Notes: generated by a model from the sequence alone, not told the origin. Shown: positions 7,225-15,326, counted from the first letter of the stretch. The stretch is DNA of 56,376 nucleotides from a bacterium (GCA_027310575.1 DAIDAO010000013.1:1-56376), one strand, 5' to 3'. Program-made: numbers and translations.

Positions 7225-7284
7225 TCATACCCATCAGCATATCCACTGTCTGAAGCCCGCTTGTTCGAACCCCACCCGCCGCCA
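7225..7284 (+). repeat. tRNA 3'-end-like repeat, diverged copy R7
   Basis: ATACCCATCAGCATATCC, ACTGTCTGAAGCCCGCTTG, then TTCGAAC and CCCACCCGCCGCCA. The central G-run is lost (CTGAAG), so the hairpin of the other copies is not kept. This is the last close copy; right of here gene density and GC rise. Confidence 0.7.
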
Positions 7285-7376
7285 GCTGTCTTGGGCGATC
7301 CTACATGGCGCGGTGAATCTTAAATCTGTGCAGTCACCGCTTCTCACGTATCAGAGGGGAGGGAGGATAGCGAACC

Positions 7377-7715
7377 TTGCCTGACGTGAAGGCGATACAT
7401 GTGGTGCATGCGCAATGGTGTCCGCATTGCCACCCTACTACTGTGGAACCGATGAGGGAGATGGCCACAAGGCTTGGCATTGAGTTCCATGAGTACGACA
7501 TTGACAACCCGGACCAGGAGAAGAAGGCCGATGAGCTCGTGAGGGAATTCGGCGACTGGTCGGACGACTACCTGATACCGCAGGTGTTCGTCGAGATGCA
7601 GGACGGGACCATACGCCATGTGCTCACCGGGTATTCGGAAGGGGTGGAGCTGACAAGGCGGGCTGTCGCCAACCTCCTGAGAAGCCCGTACTTCGGTGGT
7701 GCCTCTGCAAGATAG
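7377..7715 (+). CDS. thioredoxin/glutaredoxin-like protein with CPHC motif
   Basis: A 112-residue thioredoxin-fold protein with the redox motif C-P-H-C at 15-18 after the first strand (AIHVVHAQW) and a cis-proline site in YLIPQVFVE. The CPHC active site is that of DsbA-like and some glutaredoxin-like proteins. There is no signal peptide, so it is cytoplasmic. It begins with TTG at 7377 after a strong purine-rich ribosome-binding site (GGGGAGGGAGGAT, 7356-7368), unusual in a window where most starts are leaderless. It overlaps the next gene by about 20 bases, suggesting translational coupling. Confidence 0.8.
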   Translation: MPDVKAIHVVHAQWCPHCHPTTVEPMREMATRLGIEFHEYDIDNPDQEKKADELVREFGDWSDDYLIPQVFVEMQDGTIRHVLTGYSEGVELTRRAVANLLRSPYFGGASAR

Positions 7716-8154
7716 CGTGGCGAACATCGCGCGCTCCCTCCTGGCGACCACCGCGAAGTGTTCGCACTGCGGGGGTCAGGCTACACTGGACTACGTCGGA
7801 GACGGCTCCGTCGGAGTGCACGTGTGCCCTGACAGGTACGTCTCGAGGATCATAGCCTACGGGAGCAGACTCGACCCAGAAGGGGTCAGGAAGTTCGTCG
7901 AAGGGGCCGCAAAGGGGATGCAGGAAGTCGAGGGGAGCGACATCAGGGTGGCGAGGCGTTATTCCTGGGACCTGGGATTCGAAAGCGAGAACGACGACCT
8001 GGTCCTCACGGAGGCTTATTGGACCCAGAACTACCGCAGGACCAAGAGCGAGGACCCAGACCGGCCGGCCCTCTTCCTATGTGCCAACAGGGATTCGTTC
8101 TTCGTTCAGCCCCTGCGTGCCAAGGAAACGCTCTGTGAAAGGTGCAGGTCTTGA
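7696..8154 (+). CDS. uncharacterised zinc-ribbon-like protein
   Basis: A 152-residue protein with a CxxC at Cys22-Cys25 (KCSHCGG), Cys44 (VHVCPD), Cys near 129 (LFLCAN) and a terminal CxxC at 147/150 (LCERC), suggesting one or two structural zinc sites. I recognise no catalytic motif. The start is uncertain: GTG at 7696 overlaps the thioredoxin-like gene, and a further GTG lies near 7720. The overlap suggests the two are expressed together, so a redox or metal-related role is possible but only inferred. Confidence 0.65.
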   Translation: MVPLQDSVANIARSLLATTAKCSHCGGQATLDYVGDGSVGVHVCPDRYVSRIIAYGSRLDPEGVRKFVEGAAKGMQEVEGSDIRVARRYSWDLGFESENDDLVLTEAYWTQNYRRTKSEDPDRPALFLCANRDSFFVQPLRAKETLCERCRS

Positions 8155-8200
8155 GAGGAAGCGGATCGCTTCGCCTTACGTCGACCCCATCGGTTGCGCC

Positions 8201-8722
8201 ATGCTCGACATAAGGGAACTCTACCGCTATTCCTCGTCCGTAAGAAGGAGATTCCTAGAGAAGATGGCGACGCTGCCATGGGAGGACGTGACCAAGAACA
8301 GGGAAGCCAGCTTTTACAGCATGAGGAACATAATGATACACATCATAGACAACGAAGACTGGATAGTCAACTGGGTGATCCGCGGCAGGTCGACAGAATA
8401 CAAGAGGACGCGCAGGTCTGAGGAATACGCTGACGTCCAGATGATTAGGGACCACCTCGACGAAGTGGAGGGAAGGACAAGGGGCTATCTGGAGGAGGCT
8501 GATGCCGATGAATTGAAACGGCGCGTCAACCTCGTCCTCCTTTCTTCGGGCGAATCCTTCGACCTCTCGGTCGAAGAGTCGCTCTTCCAGTCGTTCACAG
8601 AGCAACTATACCACATGGGAGAGCTCATAGCCCTGCTCTGGCAGGAAGACTTCGAGCCACCGAGGATGCAGTACTTCTACAACCGTCAGTCTGAAAACGG
8701 CGCCCGGATATCGTCGTCCTAG
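8201..8722 (+). CDS. DinB-like four-helix-bundle protein
   Basis: A 173-residue protein from ATG at 8201, beginning MLDIRELYRYSSSVRRRFLE. The helical pattern, with MIHIIDNEDWIVNWVIRG in the middle and FTEQLYHMGELIALLWQ near the end, fits the DinB/YfiT fold. Both conserved histidines of the possible metal triad (MIHI and YHMGE) are present. Such proteins are often thiol-dependent transferases. A longer frame upstream overlaps the previous gene and has no similar character, so the internal ATG is preferred. The neighbouring CPHC protein is compatible with thiol chemistry, but this is inference. Confidence 0.7.
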   Translation: MLDIRELYRYSSSVRRRFLEKMATLPWEDVTKNREASFYSMRNIMIHIIDNEDWIVNWVIRGRSTEYKRTRRSEEYADVQMIRDHLDEVEGRTRGYLEEADADELKRRVNLVLLSSGESFDLSVEESLFQSFTEQLYHMGELIALLWQEDFEPPRMQYFYNRQSENGARISSS

Positions 8723-8870
8723 AGCGCAGCCCGGGAGACCGAGTCGATCCCTTTGGCGGCCTGGATTTCACTGCTTGTCGCTGCTCGACTGGGCGATAGA
8801 GAAGACGTATGGCTTCGGCGGTCGAAGTCCACCTGCGAAACCCTGACGGGACATATGCCGGGTCGTTCGC

Positions 8871-9947
8871 TCAGTGCTTACCGTCGGGCCAGACCGACAG
8901 CCGGCCGTCTGTCACCACGGCAGTCCCTGCGACCTTCAGGGTGCCCCTCTTCACCTGGCCTCTGAGCCCGAACCCTGCGAGGGTGATTGACCCCGCCACG
9001 AACCTGTCCTGCCCCCACCCGTAACCCAGCTCTGGGTTCAGGCCAATGGCGACCAGCTTCAGCCTCCTCTGTTCGGGCGGGAGAAAGTCGAGAAGCTTCT
9101 TCATTGCGGCCCTCGCCGGCGAATCCCAGGACACGGCCTTGCCGTCCTCGAACTCCACCCTGGCCTTGGGGATGACCCCGTACTCCGTGAGCGTGTCGGT
9201 CAGAGTGACGGTCCCGTTGGCGCTCGCAGGGTCCACCTCCGTGGTCACGAATCCCGGAGGCACGTATGTCATGTTGTTCTTGGCCTCCATGTCTTGCTCG
9301 TCGACCACTCCGTCCTCGACCTCGGGCCCTCCCTTCAGGGAGAACGTCAGGCTAGACCTTTCTGTCTCCAGATCTGCCGCGGCGCCCTCGCCAAGAGCCC
9401 GGGATACCGCCCCCGCGGCCCGGGAAATCCGGCTCTGGTCGACCAGGGCAGCGCCGAGTTGGACCTTGACCACATCTCTGACCTTCTTCCCCAGAATCCT
9501 AGCCAGATCTTCGCCGACGTATCCGAAGGAGAGCCTGGCCCCTTTGAGCCCCGCCTTCTCGGCAGCGTCATACCAAGAAGAGTTGTATCTGGTGGAGCGC
9601 TCCCTCTCTACGGGCTTGAGCGTCTTCGAGTAGGCGCCGAGGGCCTGTCCGGGGACGAAGACGTAGGCGTCTGTCCCTGACAGGAGAGCGTACTCGTTCC
9701 GACCCATCGTGCCAACAGCGTCCGCGGGGGCCCTCCTCACCCCCTCGACGTAGGCCTTCTCGTCTTCGTAGATCATGATCGCGGTACACCCCATTGCTCT
9801 GGCCTCTGCGACAACGTGCCTCGCAAAAGGCAACCCATTGTCCCAGGCTTCGACCGTGACAGCATGCCCCTTCTTGACTTGGAGCGTCTCTGTCAGGACC
9901 TTCCTCGCAACCTTGACGTAGAGCACGTCGAGTGAATCCCCAGGCAT
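8871..9947 (-). CDS. M29 aminopeptidase-like protein, probably non-catalytic
   Basis: A 358-residue protein with the M29 layout: N-terminal VKKGHAVTVEAWDNGLPFARHV, central VPPGFVTTEVDP and C-terminal LVAIGLNPELGYGWGQDRFVAGSITLAGFG. Compared with the 6121-7197 protein, the His of H-x-A-x-G and the His-x-Asp pair are not evident, and the Glu of GExFTAP is shifted. The metal site is therefore probably lost. It could be a degenerate peptidase with a binding role. It is convergent with the DinB-like gene. Confidence 0.6.
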   Translation of the reverse strand: MPGDSLDVLYVKVARKVLTETLQVKKGHAVTVEAWDNGLPFARHVVAEARAMGCTAIMIYEDEKAYVEGVRRAPADAVGTMGRNEYALLSGTDAYVFVPGQALGAYSKTLKPVERERSTRYNSSWYDAAEKAGLKGARLSFGYVGEDLARILGKKVRDVVKVQLGAALVDQSRISRAAGAVSRALGEGAAADLETERSSLTFSLKGGPEVEDGVVDEQDMEAKNNMTYVPPGFVTTEVDPASANGTVTLTDTLTEYGVIPKARVEFEDGKAVSWDSPARAAMKKLLDFLPPEQRRLKLVAIGLNPELGYGWGQDRFVAGSITLAGFGLRGQVKRGTLKVAGTAVVTDGRLSVWPDGKH

Positions 9948-10038
9948 GGCCGGCCTAGCGCATGGCTGCTATTTTAGGAGCGAGTTTGTGCGCCGTCCCG
10001 CCTGCAAGGGGTTCACTCACCCGCGGATCTTCCGCGAC

Positions 10039-10350
10039 TCAGTAGATCCAGGCATGGATGCGGCCCGCAATGAGCCCCTTCAGGACAGCCTCTAATGACT
10101 CGGCGGAGCCGAACTCAAGGGCCCGCAGCCTCTTCCCTGGGGTCCCCTCCTTCTTCACGGTGTACTCCATCATGGTGTACTTCTGACCAGACCTGGTCGT
10201 AAACACAAGGGTCCTCTTCCTCCCTGAGCCCCTGACAAGCCGGACCCCCGAGTCTTCGTCGAGGGTGCGGAGCCCTTCCATCAGGTCTGCGAACGAAGTC
10301 ACCTTGCGCTCGTAGAACATCCTGGAGGCACCGCGCCGGTTCCGGTTCAA
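10039..10350 (-). CDS. small conserved-looking hypothetical protein
   Basis: A 103-residue basic protein. Two starts are possible: TTG at 10350 and ATG at 10320, the latter giving MFYERKVTSFADLMEGLRTL. The alternating pattern RTLVFTTRSGQKYTMMEYTV looks like a small beta-sheet domain. I recognise no family. It is divergent from the cysteinyl-tRNA-synthetase-like gene with only 13-43 bases between the starts, so the two may share a promoter region. Confidence 0.55.
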   Translation of the reverse strand: MNRNRRGASRMFYERKVTSFADLMEGLRTLDEDSGVRLVRGSGRKRTLVFTTRSGQKYTMMEYTVKKEGTPGKRLRALEFGSAESLEAVLKGLIAGRIHAWIY

Positions 10351-10363
10351 AAGCTAATACCCG

Positions 10364-11575
10364 ATGTCGTTTGGACGGTCGAACCACAAATTGGCAGGCA
10401 GACTTGCCCTGTACAACACGCTGAGCGGGAGGAAGGAGCCGTTCCGTCCCCGCGACCCTCCTCACGTCTCCATGTTCGTCTGCGGCCCCACGGTCCAATC
10501 TCAGATGCATCTGGGGCACGCAAGGACATACATCATCTATGACGCCCTGGCCAGGTATCTCTCCTATCTCGGCTACGACGTCTTCTTCTTGATGAACATC
10601 ACAGACATAGACGAGACGATCACTAGGGCCGCAGGCAAGGCCGGCGAGGAGCCGCTGGAATACGCCTCGCGCGTGACCGCGTCGTTCCTTGCCGACTTGA
10701 AGCTGCTGAAGGTCACGACGATATCCCGCTTCGAGCCCGTCTCCCCTCACATCGACCAGATGATTGCGCAGGTCAAATCGTTGGTGAGCAAAGGGTTCGC
10801 ATACGGAGACGGGGGCTGGATCTACTTCGACACTGCGAAATTCAGGCGATGGGGGCGCCTCTCGCACCAGTCGAAGGAGGACCTCGCTTTGAGGCCGCTT
10901 GAGCTTTCCCCCAATAAGAGGCACCTCAACGACTTCGCTCTCTGGCGCCCCGAGACGCTCGTAAGCGGTCACTGGAAGAGCCCCTGGGGTCTCGGGTCTC
11001 CGGGCTGGCACATCCAGGACACGGCGGTCACCATTCCGATTCTCGGACCGCAGTACGACATTCATGGCGGGGGGTATGAGCTAGTCTATCCTCACCACGA
11101 AGCCGAAATAGCCCAAGCAGAGTCTCTCACCGGGGTCGAGCCTGTCGTCAGGCACTGGGTGCATACAGGCCTGCTCAATACGGAGGGGCAGAAGATGTCA
11201 AAGTCTCTCGGCAACATCGTCACAGTCAGGGATGCTCTGAAGTCCTGCTCGGCGGACGAGTTGCGGTTCTGCTTCCTCTCCGCCCACTACAGAGAGGACA
11301 TGGCCCTTTCAGGCGTCGGAATGGCCCGTCGCAGGCTGAAGGTGATGCGCAAGGTCGCGAGGCAGTTCTCAGGGCCAGGTCCAGGCGACAGACCTTCGTT
11401 GGTCAGATTCGAGCAATTTCTGAACAACGACTTCAACACCCCGAGGGCATTGCGATGGGCAGAAGACATGCTGAGGGCCGCCGGCAGAGAGAAGGACTCG
11501 AAAAAGGCGCGGGACCTTGCATGGTCTGCGATGACTGGCATGAGAGTCCTGGGTGTGGATTTGCTTGACTCCTAA
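10364..11575 (+). CDS. cysS: cysteinyl-tRNA synthetase-like protein, short C-terminus
   Basis: A 403-residue class I synthetase of the CysRS family. The HIGH motif is HLGH (49-52) after the zinc-type Cys40 (FVCGPT), and KMSKS is at 277-281. A helical DALR-like segment is at about 335-400. Two oddities: the motif usually written GWHIECS reads GWHIQDT (214-220), so a canonical zinc cysteine is replaced by Asp219; and the protein ends where the C-terminal anticodon-recognition domain would begin, against about 460 residues in bacterial enzymes. It may be a compact archaeal CysRS or a paralogue acting like the ligase MshC. It is followed by an overlapping GNAT gene. Confidence 0.8.
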   Translation: MSFGRSNHKLAGRLALYNTLSGRKEPFRPRDPPHVSMFVCGPTVQSQMHLGHARTYIIYDALARYLSYLGYDVFFLMNITDIDETITRAAGKAGEEPLEYASRVTASFLADLKLLKVTTISRFEPVSPHIDQMIAQVKSLVSKGFAYGDGGWIYFDTAKFRRWGRLSHQSKEDLALRPLELSPNKRHLNDFALWRPETLVSGHWKSPWGLGSPGWHIQDTAVTIPILGPQYDIHGGGYELVYPHHEAEIAQAESLTGVEPVVRHWVHTGLLNTEGQKMSKSLGNIVTVRDALKSCSADELRFCFLSAHYREDMALSGVGMARRRLKVMRKVARQFSGPGPGDRPSLVRFEQFLNNDFNTPRALRWAEDMLRAAGREKDSKKARDLAWSAMTGMRVLGVDLLDS

Positions 11576-12350
11576 GAGAAAGGACATAGAACTCAACGAA
11601 GTGCTCTGGTGGTCGAGGTGGGCCTCGCTCAGATGGCACGGCGAAGGTTATCTCCTGACCTCTGAGGCGCTCACAGAGCCTTTCTTCAACCGGGCAGGGG
11701 CCCTCAGCTGCGGTGCAGTCGCCAGAACCGTCGCCTGGGCCGAAAGCGCTTTCTCTTCCACGAAGATGAACTCGACGGTGCTGGTCTTCGATTCGTGCCG
11801 GGCTGTGAAGGCCCTCCTTGCAGCGGGCTACAGGGAGGTCGATGTGATGAAGGTGCTCTTCTCGAAGGGGTGGAAAGGAAGAGAAGGAGGAGGCAGACAA
11901 AACGTCATGACCTCCACAGACCCTGACAGGTGGACGGCGGCGTATCTTCGTTCGTTCTACGGGAGCGAAGAGCTGGTCGGGGTCGTGACCCCCATCGTTG
12001 CTTCACTCATGAAGGCCGGGACCGTAACGCTGTTGGAGGCCAGGGTCAGGGGAGACACGGCAGGCGTTCTGGCCGTCTCCAGGAGCGCCAGAACATCAGG
12101 AGTCTATTGTGTGGGCACGGTCCCTGAGTACAGGAACCAAGGGGTCGCGACCGGATTGCTCGCGAAGGCGTGGGAAATCGCTACGGCCGAAGGAAGGAGC
12201 CTAGTCCTCCAGACACTCGTGTCAGAAGGAGCCCTACGGTTCTACCTGAGAAGGGGGTTCGAAGTGATGTATTCCAAACACGTTCTAGAAAAGAAGACTC
12301 AAATGAAGAATGGAACAAGCAGCTCAAGATGGATCTGGGCGTCAAGCTAG
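11565..12350 (+). CDS. GNAT-family N-acetyltransferase
   Basis: About 261 residues from a TTG at 11565 that overlaps the end of the CysRS-like gene. The C-terminal half is a GNAT domain: strand VYCVGTVPEYRNQGVATGLL with the acetyl-CoA loop R-N-Q-G-V-A, helix AKAWEIATAEGR, and the closing ALRFYLRRGFE. The N-terminal ~120 residues look like a degenerate second GNAT domain (LVFDSCRAVKALLAAGYREV). The substrate is unknown. Overlap with both neighbours indicates a three-gene operon with the synthetase and the HExxH protein. Confidence 0.8.
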   Translation: MTPKRKDIELNEVLWWSRWASLRWHGEGYLLTSEALTEPFFNRAGALSCGAVARTVAWAESAFSSTKMNSTVLVFDSCRAVKALLAAGYREVDVMKVLFSKGWKGREGGGRQNVMTSTDPDRWTAAYLRSFYGSEELVGVVTPIVASLMKAGTVTLLEARVRGDTAGVLAVSRSARTSGVYCVGTVPEYRNQGVATGLLAKAWEIATAEGRSLVLQTLVSEGALRFYLRRGFEVMYSKHVLEKKTQMKNGTSSSRWIWASS

Positions 12351-12820
12351 GAAGGAAGGTGGCCGCAGGGACCCACCCGTTCACGAATGTCTTCGCCGGG
12401 TTCGAACGAATCCAGGCCGTAAGGGAGATCTTCGGGAGCAAGACAGACGAGGTGCTCGGGAGCCTCATGGTAGAGGTCACTGAAGGACGCGGCTACATGA
12501 GGATAAGCGACAAAGAAGACGCCATCATGGTGAACGCCAAGTACCTCAGAGAGGGAGCTGAGGCCGACATCTATCTTGACGTGATACACGAGCTGGTGCA
12601 CGTCAGGCAGCACGGCGAAGGGAAGGAGCTGTGGGACAGGAGATACGAGTACGTCGACAGGCCCACCGAAATCGAGGCCTACATGGTCGCAGTCAGGGAA
12701 GCGCGGAGAATCGGAATGACCGAGGACGAGGTGGTTCAATACCTGAAAGTAGAATGGATTCCGGACGAGGACTTCCAGCGGTTCCTTGCGAACGTCGGCG
12801 TGAAGAGGCCGAGGAACTAG
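12329..12820 (+). CDS. small HExxH metallopeptidase-like protein
   Basis: A 163-residue protein from ATG at 12329. The zinc-peptidase signature H-E-L-V-H lies at 87-91 inside IYLDVIHELVHVRQHG, and Glu114 or Glu116 (RPTEIEAY) could be the third ligand, as in minigluzincins and similar small M-clan proteins. There is no signal or membrane segment, so it is cytosolic. It overlaps the GNAT gene by 22 bases. An upstream in-frame extension reads through the GNAT gene and is rejected. Substrate unknown. Confidence 0.75.
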   Translation: MDLGVKLGRKVAAGTHPFTNVFAGFERIQAVREIFGSKTDEVLGSLMVEVTEGRGYMRISDKEDAIMVNAKYLREGAEADIYLDVIHELVHVRQHGEGKELWDRRYEYVDRPTEIEAYMVAVREARRIGMTEDEVVQYLKVEWIPDEDFQRFLANVGVKRPRN

Positions 12821-12985
12821 AATCCTAGTGGACTGCCGAAGGGCCCTGAGGCGCGCGTCGGTCGGAGACTCGGAGCTCTCTGTCCGGACATCCGGCGTGC
12901 CGGACCGCTCCCGGTCTGCTTCCGGCGAAGAAAGCGGACCACCTAAGATTGATATTCCGGCGGAGGTAGAAGCAACGGTCGCGTC

Positions 12986-13501
12986 GTGACAACCAACAGA
13001 AGATTCGCAGACTTCTATGAGGGAGCGCTTCCATTCCAGATGGACAGGATTCCCGAGGGAGGAATGTGCCTGTCCGTGTTCCTTGTGCTCTGGAACGGAG
13101 ATCGGCGCAACGTGCTCGTGGGAAAGGTGAACCCGGAATACGACTGGGTGGACATAGGCGCGCTGAGCAAGGAGCGAGCCAAGAAGGCGAGCGACAGATG
13201 GATGCTACCGTCGAGCCACCTGCTGCTCTATGAGTCAGCGAGAGATGCGGCGGAGAGGGTATTGAAAGAGCAGCTCTCCCTTGAATGGTCAAGCCTGAGA
13301 TCTGTCGAGCCAAGCGTCTTCTCCGAAGCGTATGGCACGCCCACGCACTGGGACACGGAGTTTGTCTTCAGGGGGGAGCTTCCAAGCTTGCCGTCAAACC
13401 GAGCCTGGAACGAGCTCGAATTCGTGGATGTTTCAAGACTGCCGGACTCGCAGTTCGCCAGGAACCACCAGGACATATTGGCCGAACTGTCGATAAGATA
13501 G
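12986..13501 (+). CDS. Nudix-like protein with degenerate Nudix box
   Basis: A 171-residue protein starting with GTG at 12986, about 30 bases after a TATA-like TTGATATTCC. The fold pattern is Nudix-like: LSVFLVLWNGDRRNVLVGKV, then LPSSHLLLYESARDAAERVLKEQLSLEW at the place of the Nudix box, then FVFRGELPSL and a terminal helix. The consensus GX5EX7REUXEEXGU is only partly kept, with RVLKEQL in place of REUXEE, so hydrolase activity is uncertain. It may bind rather than cleave a nucleotide. Confidence 0.6.
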   Translation: MTTNRRFADFYEGALPFQMDRIPEGGMCLSVFLVLWNGDRRNVLVGKVNPEYDWVDIGALSKERAKKASDRWMLPSSHLLLYESARDAAERVLKEQLSLEWSSLRSVEPSVFSEAYGTPTHWDTEFVFRGELPSLPSNRAWNELEFVDVSRLPDSQFARNHQDILAELSIR

Positions 13502-13873
13502 GCAGGCACGGCTGCAAAGGCAGTCGTTTCATGACGTCGTCGACTCTGATGTCAGAATCGGGCCTCCAAACCAAGGCCGCATTCCCGTTGTTGGCGTCGC
13601 ATCGGACGACATGCTTTAGCTCCCACGGCCCAGGGGGCTCCCGTTGGAGCCGCGGTCGTTTCCGTTCGAATTCCCAGGGTCTCGCACTTGGGTCAGGGCG
13701 AGAATCAGGGAGAGGAATACGTTCGGTATCCTCGATACGGGTGCGGAAAGTGCTCGAGAGGCTGAGCCCGGTCAGGATCGACTGCAAGAACAGAACCGTA
13801 AGCCTGGCGCAACCCATCCAGGCAACCTGAACCCTTGGAGGAACCTGGGGGTGGCCTGGCTCGTCCCTGCCGA
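13502..13873. other. intergenic region without a supported gene
   Basis: About 370 bases between convergent genes. On the minus strand a frame opening near 13817 has a hydrophobic start (RLTVLFLQSILTGL). A second frame contains a short hydrophobic run and Gly/Asn-rich tail ending near 13621. This could be remains of a small exported protein broken by a frameshift, but neither frame is convincing. Confidence 0.35.
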
Positions 13874-14503
13874 CTAGAGGTCCATCGCGTTCTGCATTAT
13901 CCTTCGTTCCGCACTGCGGATAATCTCGCTGGTGGTCGCCGGCTTGACGCCGACCAGCCGGCTGAGCTCGGACAGGCTGATCTTCCGCGGGAAGTCGAAA
14001 TAGCCCCTGGCCACCGCCATCTCCATGACCTCCTTCTGCCGGCCGGTGAGGGCGGCCCTCTGGTTCAGCAGCGAGACGTCCTCGATCTTCGCGTGGATTC
14101 CCTCTCGGTCAAGGTTGGTCATAATCCGCTGCAAGTCGCGCGTCCGCCTGACTATGAACTTCCAAAGGGCTGGACCTTCTGAAGAATTGAAAGGGCATTC
14201 CAGGCAGATGATCGCGGCGTCGCTCGTGGCCCTGCAGATGCTCGGCTTCCTTATCACTGCGAAGAGGAGGATCCTTTCGTCGTGGTTCTCTCCTTCGTAG
14301 GCATGCCGCACCCCGGGTATCTTCCGGATGCTGGAAATCGCGGCGTGGAGGGACTTGGACTTCCCCACGAGCTCCAGCAGCATTATCATGTCATTCCTGT
14401 TCAACGGCCTGCAATCGATGACCGAGATCGTCACTCCGTGAGCCCCGGCCACTGACTGGAAGTCGCTACCCGGCTCTATCGCGAGCGACACCTGGCGCAG
14501 CAT
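13874..14503 (-). CDS. Bat-type (HTH_10) transcription regulator
   Basis: A 209-residue protein with a C-terminal HTH_10 domain (about 153-205): LTGRQKEVMEMAVARGYFDFPRKISLSELSRLVGV and ATTSEIIRSAERRI. This is the signature of bacterio-opsin-activator-like regulators, common in Halobacteria and Thaumarchaeota. The N-terminal ~150 residues are a sensor-like region with Cys125-type residues in AAIICLECPFNSSEG; the paired cysteines could sense redox or metal. It is divergent from the gene at 14591, a plausible target. The ligand is unknown. Confidence 0.85.
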   Translation of the reverse strand: MLRQVSLAIEPGSDFQSVAGAHGVTISVIDCRPLNRNDMIMLLELVGKSKSLHAAISSIRKIPGVRHAYEGENHDERILLFAVIRKPSICRATSDAAIICLECPFNSSEGPALWKFIVRRTRDLQRIMTNLDREGIHAKIEDVSLLNQRAALTGRQKEVMEMAVARGYFDFPRKISLSELSRLVGVKPATTSEIIRSAERRIMQNAMDL

Positions 14504-14590
14504 GTTCCCCCATCGGCATGGGGTACGCCCGAATATTGAGGGTCTTCCCTAACAGCTTAGGAAACGCCTCGACAGCGCTGCCTAACGTAT

Positions 14591-15286
14591 ATGAACGGAG
14601 GCGCCGCCGCCAGGGGTGTCAAAGCAGGTTTGAGGTCCGAAAGAGGTCCGAGCCTTGCGAAAGCTACCGAAGCGATAGTCGCTCAACTGGGACGGGACTG
14701 CGACTTGCTTGAACGCTTCGCAGAGTCCGAAGCTCGACGCCCGGCCGGGCACCGCGACAAGAGCCCAAGGAACCCTTTCGAGATGATGCTCGAGAGCCTC
14801 CTGATCAGGGCCGTCCTGCCGAGCAGGTCGCCGCCCCGCTTCAGCACGAGAGAATTCCGGGAGAGAGCGTTCGACCGCCTCGCCCGCGCCGGGTTCGACA
14901 CACCTGCGAAGCGAAAGAAGCTCTCCGAAGCGCTGGTATCCGCGGGGCTGATCAGGCGCATGACGATGTCCTGGCTCGGCGCCACGAGAAGGGGGGTTCC
15001 AGTCAGGGAGCTCGGGTCGATGTTCGGGAAGAGCGGCGACGGCGATCGGCCCCTGGGGCTCCCGGCATACGGGGCCGGGCTGGCAGGGCAGATCCTCGAC
15101 TCCCCCGGACTTCTCGAGCGATACCTCAGGTCCGACGAACGAGCGTTCGAACTGATGATGGAAAGGGGTGAAGCGCGCCCGGTCCTGTTGAATATGCCCA
15201 GTTTCGCGGTCCTGCTGGTGTCGATCTATGCATCGAGGGCCGGTCGGGGATCAGGGCCCCAGGGTCCGGCGCCCGCGGGTGCATGA
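14591..15286 (+). CDS. uncharacterised protein
   Basis: A 231-residue, Arg/Ala-rich, mostly helical protein that I do not recognise. A segment RFAESEARRP precedes a variable basic linker. NPFEMMLESLLIRAVLPSRS and LSEALVSAGLIRRMTMSWLGATRRGVPVRELGSMFG look like two helical bundles, and the C-terminus is Gly/Pro-rich. No transmembrane segment is clear apart from a mildly hydrophobic FAVLLVSIYASRAG near the end. It is divergent from the Bat-type regulator, which may control it. Confidence 0.6.
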   Translation: MNGGAAARGVKAGLRSERGPSLAKATEAIVAQLGRDCDLLERFAESEARRPAGHRDKSPRNPFEMMLESLLIRAVLPSRSPPRFSTREFRERAFDRLARAGFDTPAKRKKLSEALVSAGLIRRMTMSWLGATRRGVPVRELGSMFGKSGDGDRPLGLPAYGAGLAGQILDSPGLLERYLRSDERAFELMMERGEARPVLLNMPSFAVLLVSIYASRAGRGSGPQGPAPAGA

Positions 15287-15326
15287 TCTTCGACAGACAG
15301 GCGGGTTCGTTGCGCGGTGGGCCCAA

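Noticed and set aside
81-7284. R repeats as functional tRNA genes
   Set aside because: None has a matching 5' half or a complete T-stem; only the T-loop and acceptor 3' strand are tRNA-like.
81-7284. R repeats as a CRISPR array
   Set aside because: Copies are separated by whole genes of varied length, not short spacers, and no cas gene is present.
13640-13700. tRNA-like TTCGAAT at about 13664-13680
   Set aside because: No T-stem or acceptor complement around it; single short match expected by chance.
13285-13830. Plus-strand frame after the Nudix-like gene
   Set aside because: It overlaps the end of the Nudix-like gene by more than 200 bases, has low-complexity composition and no promoter at its start.
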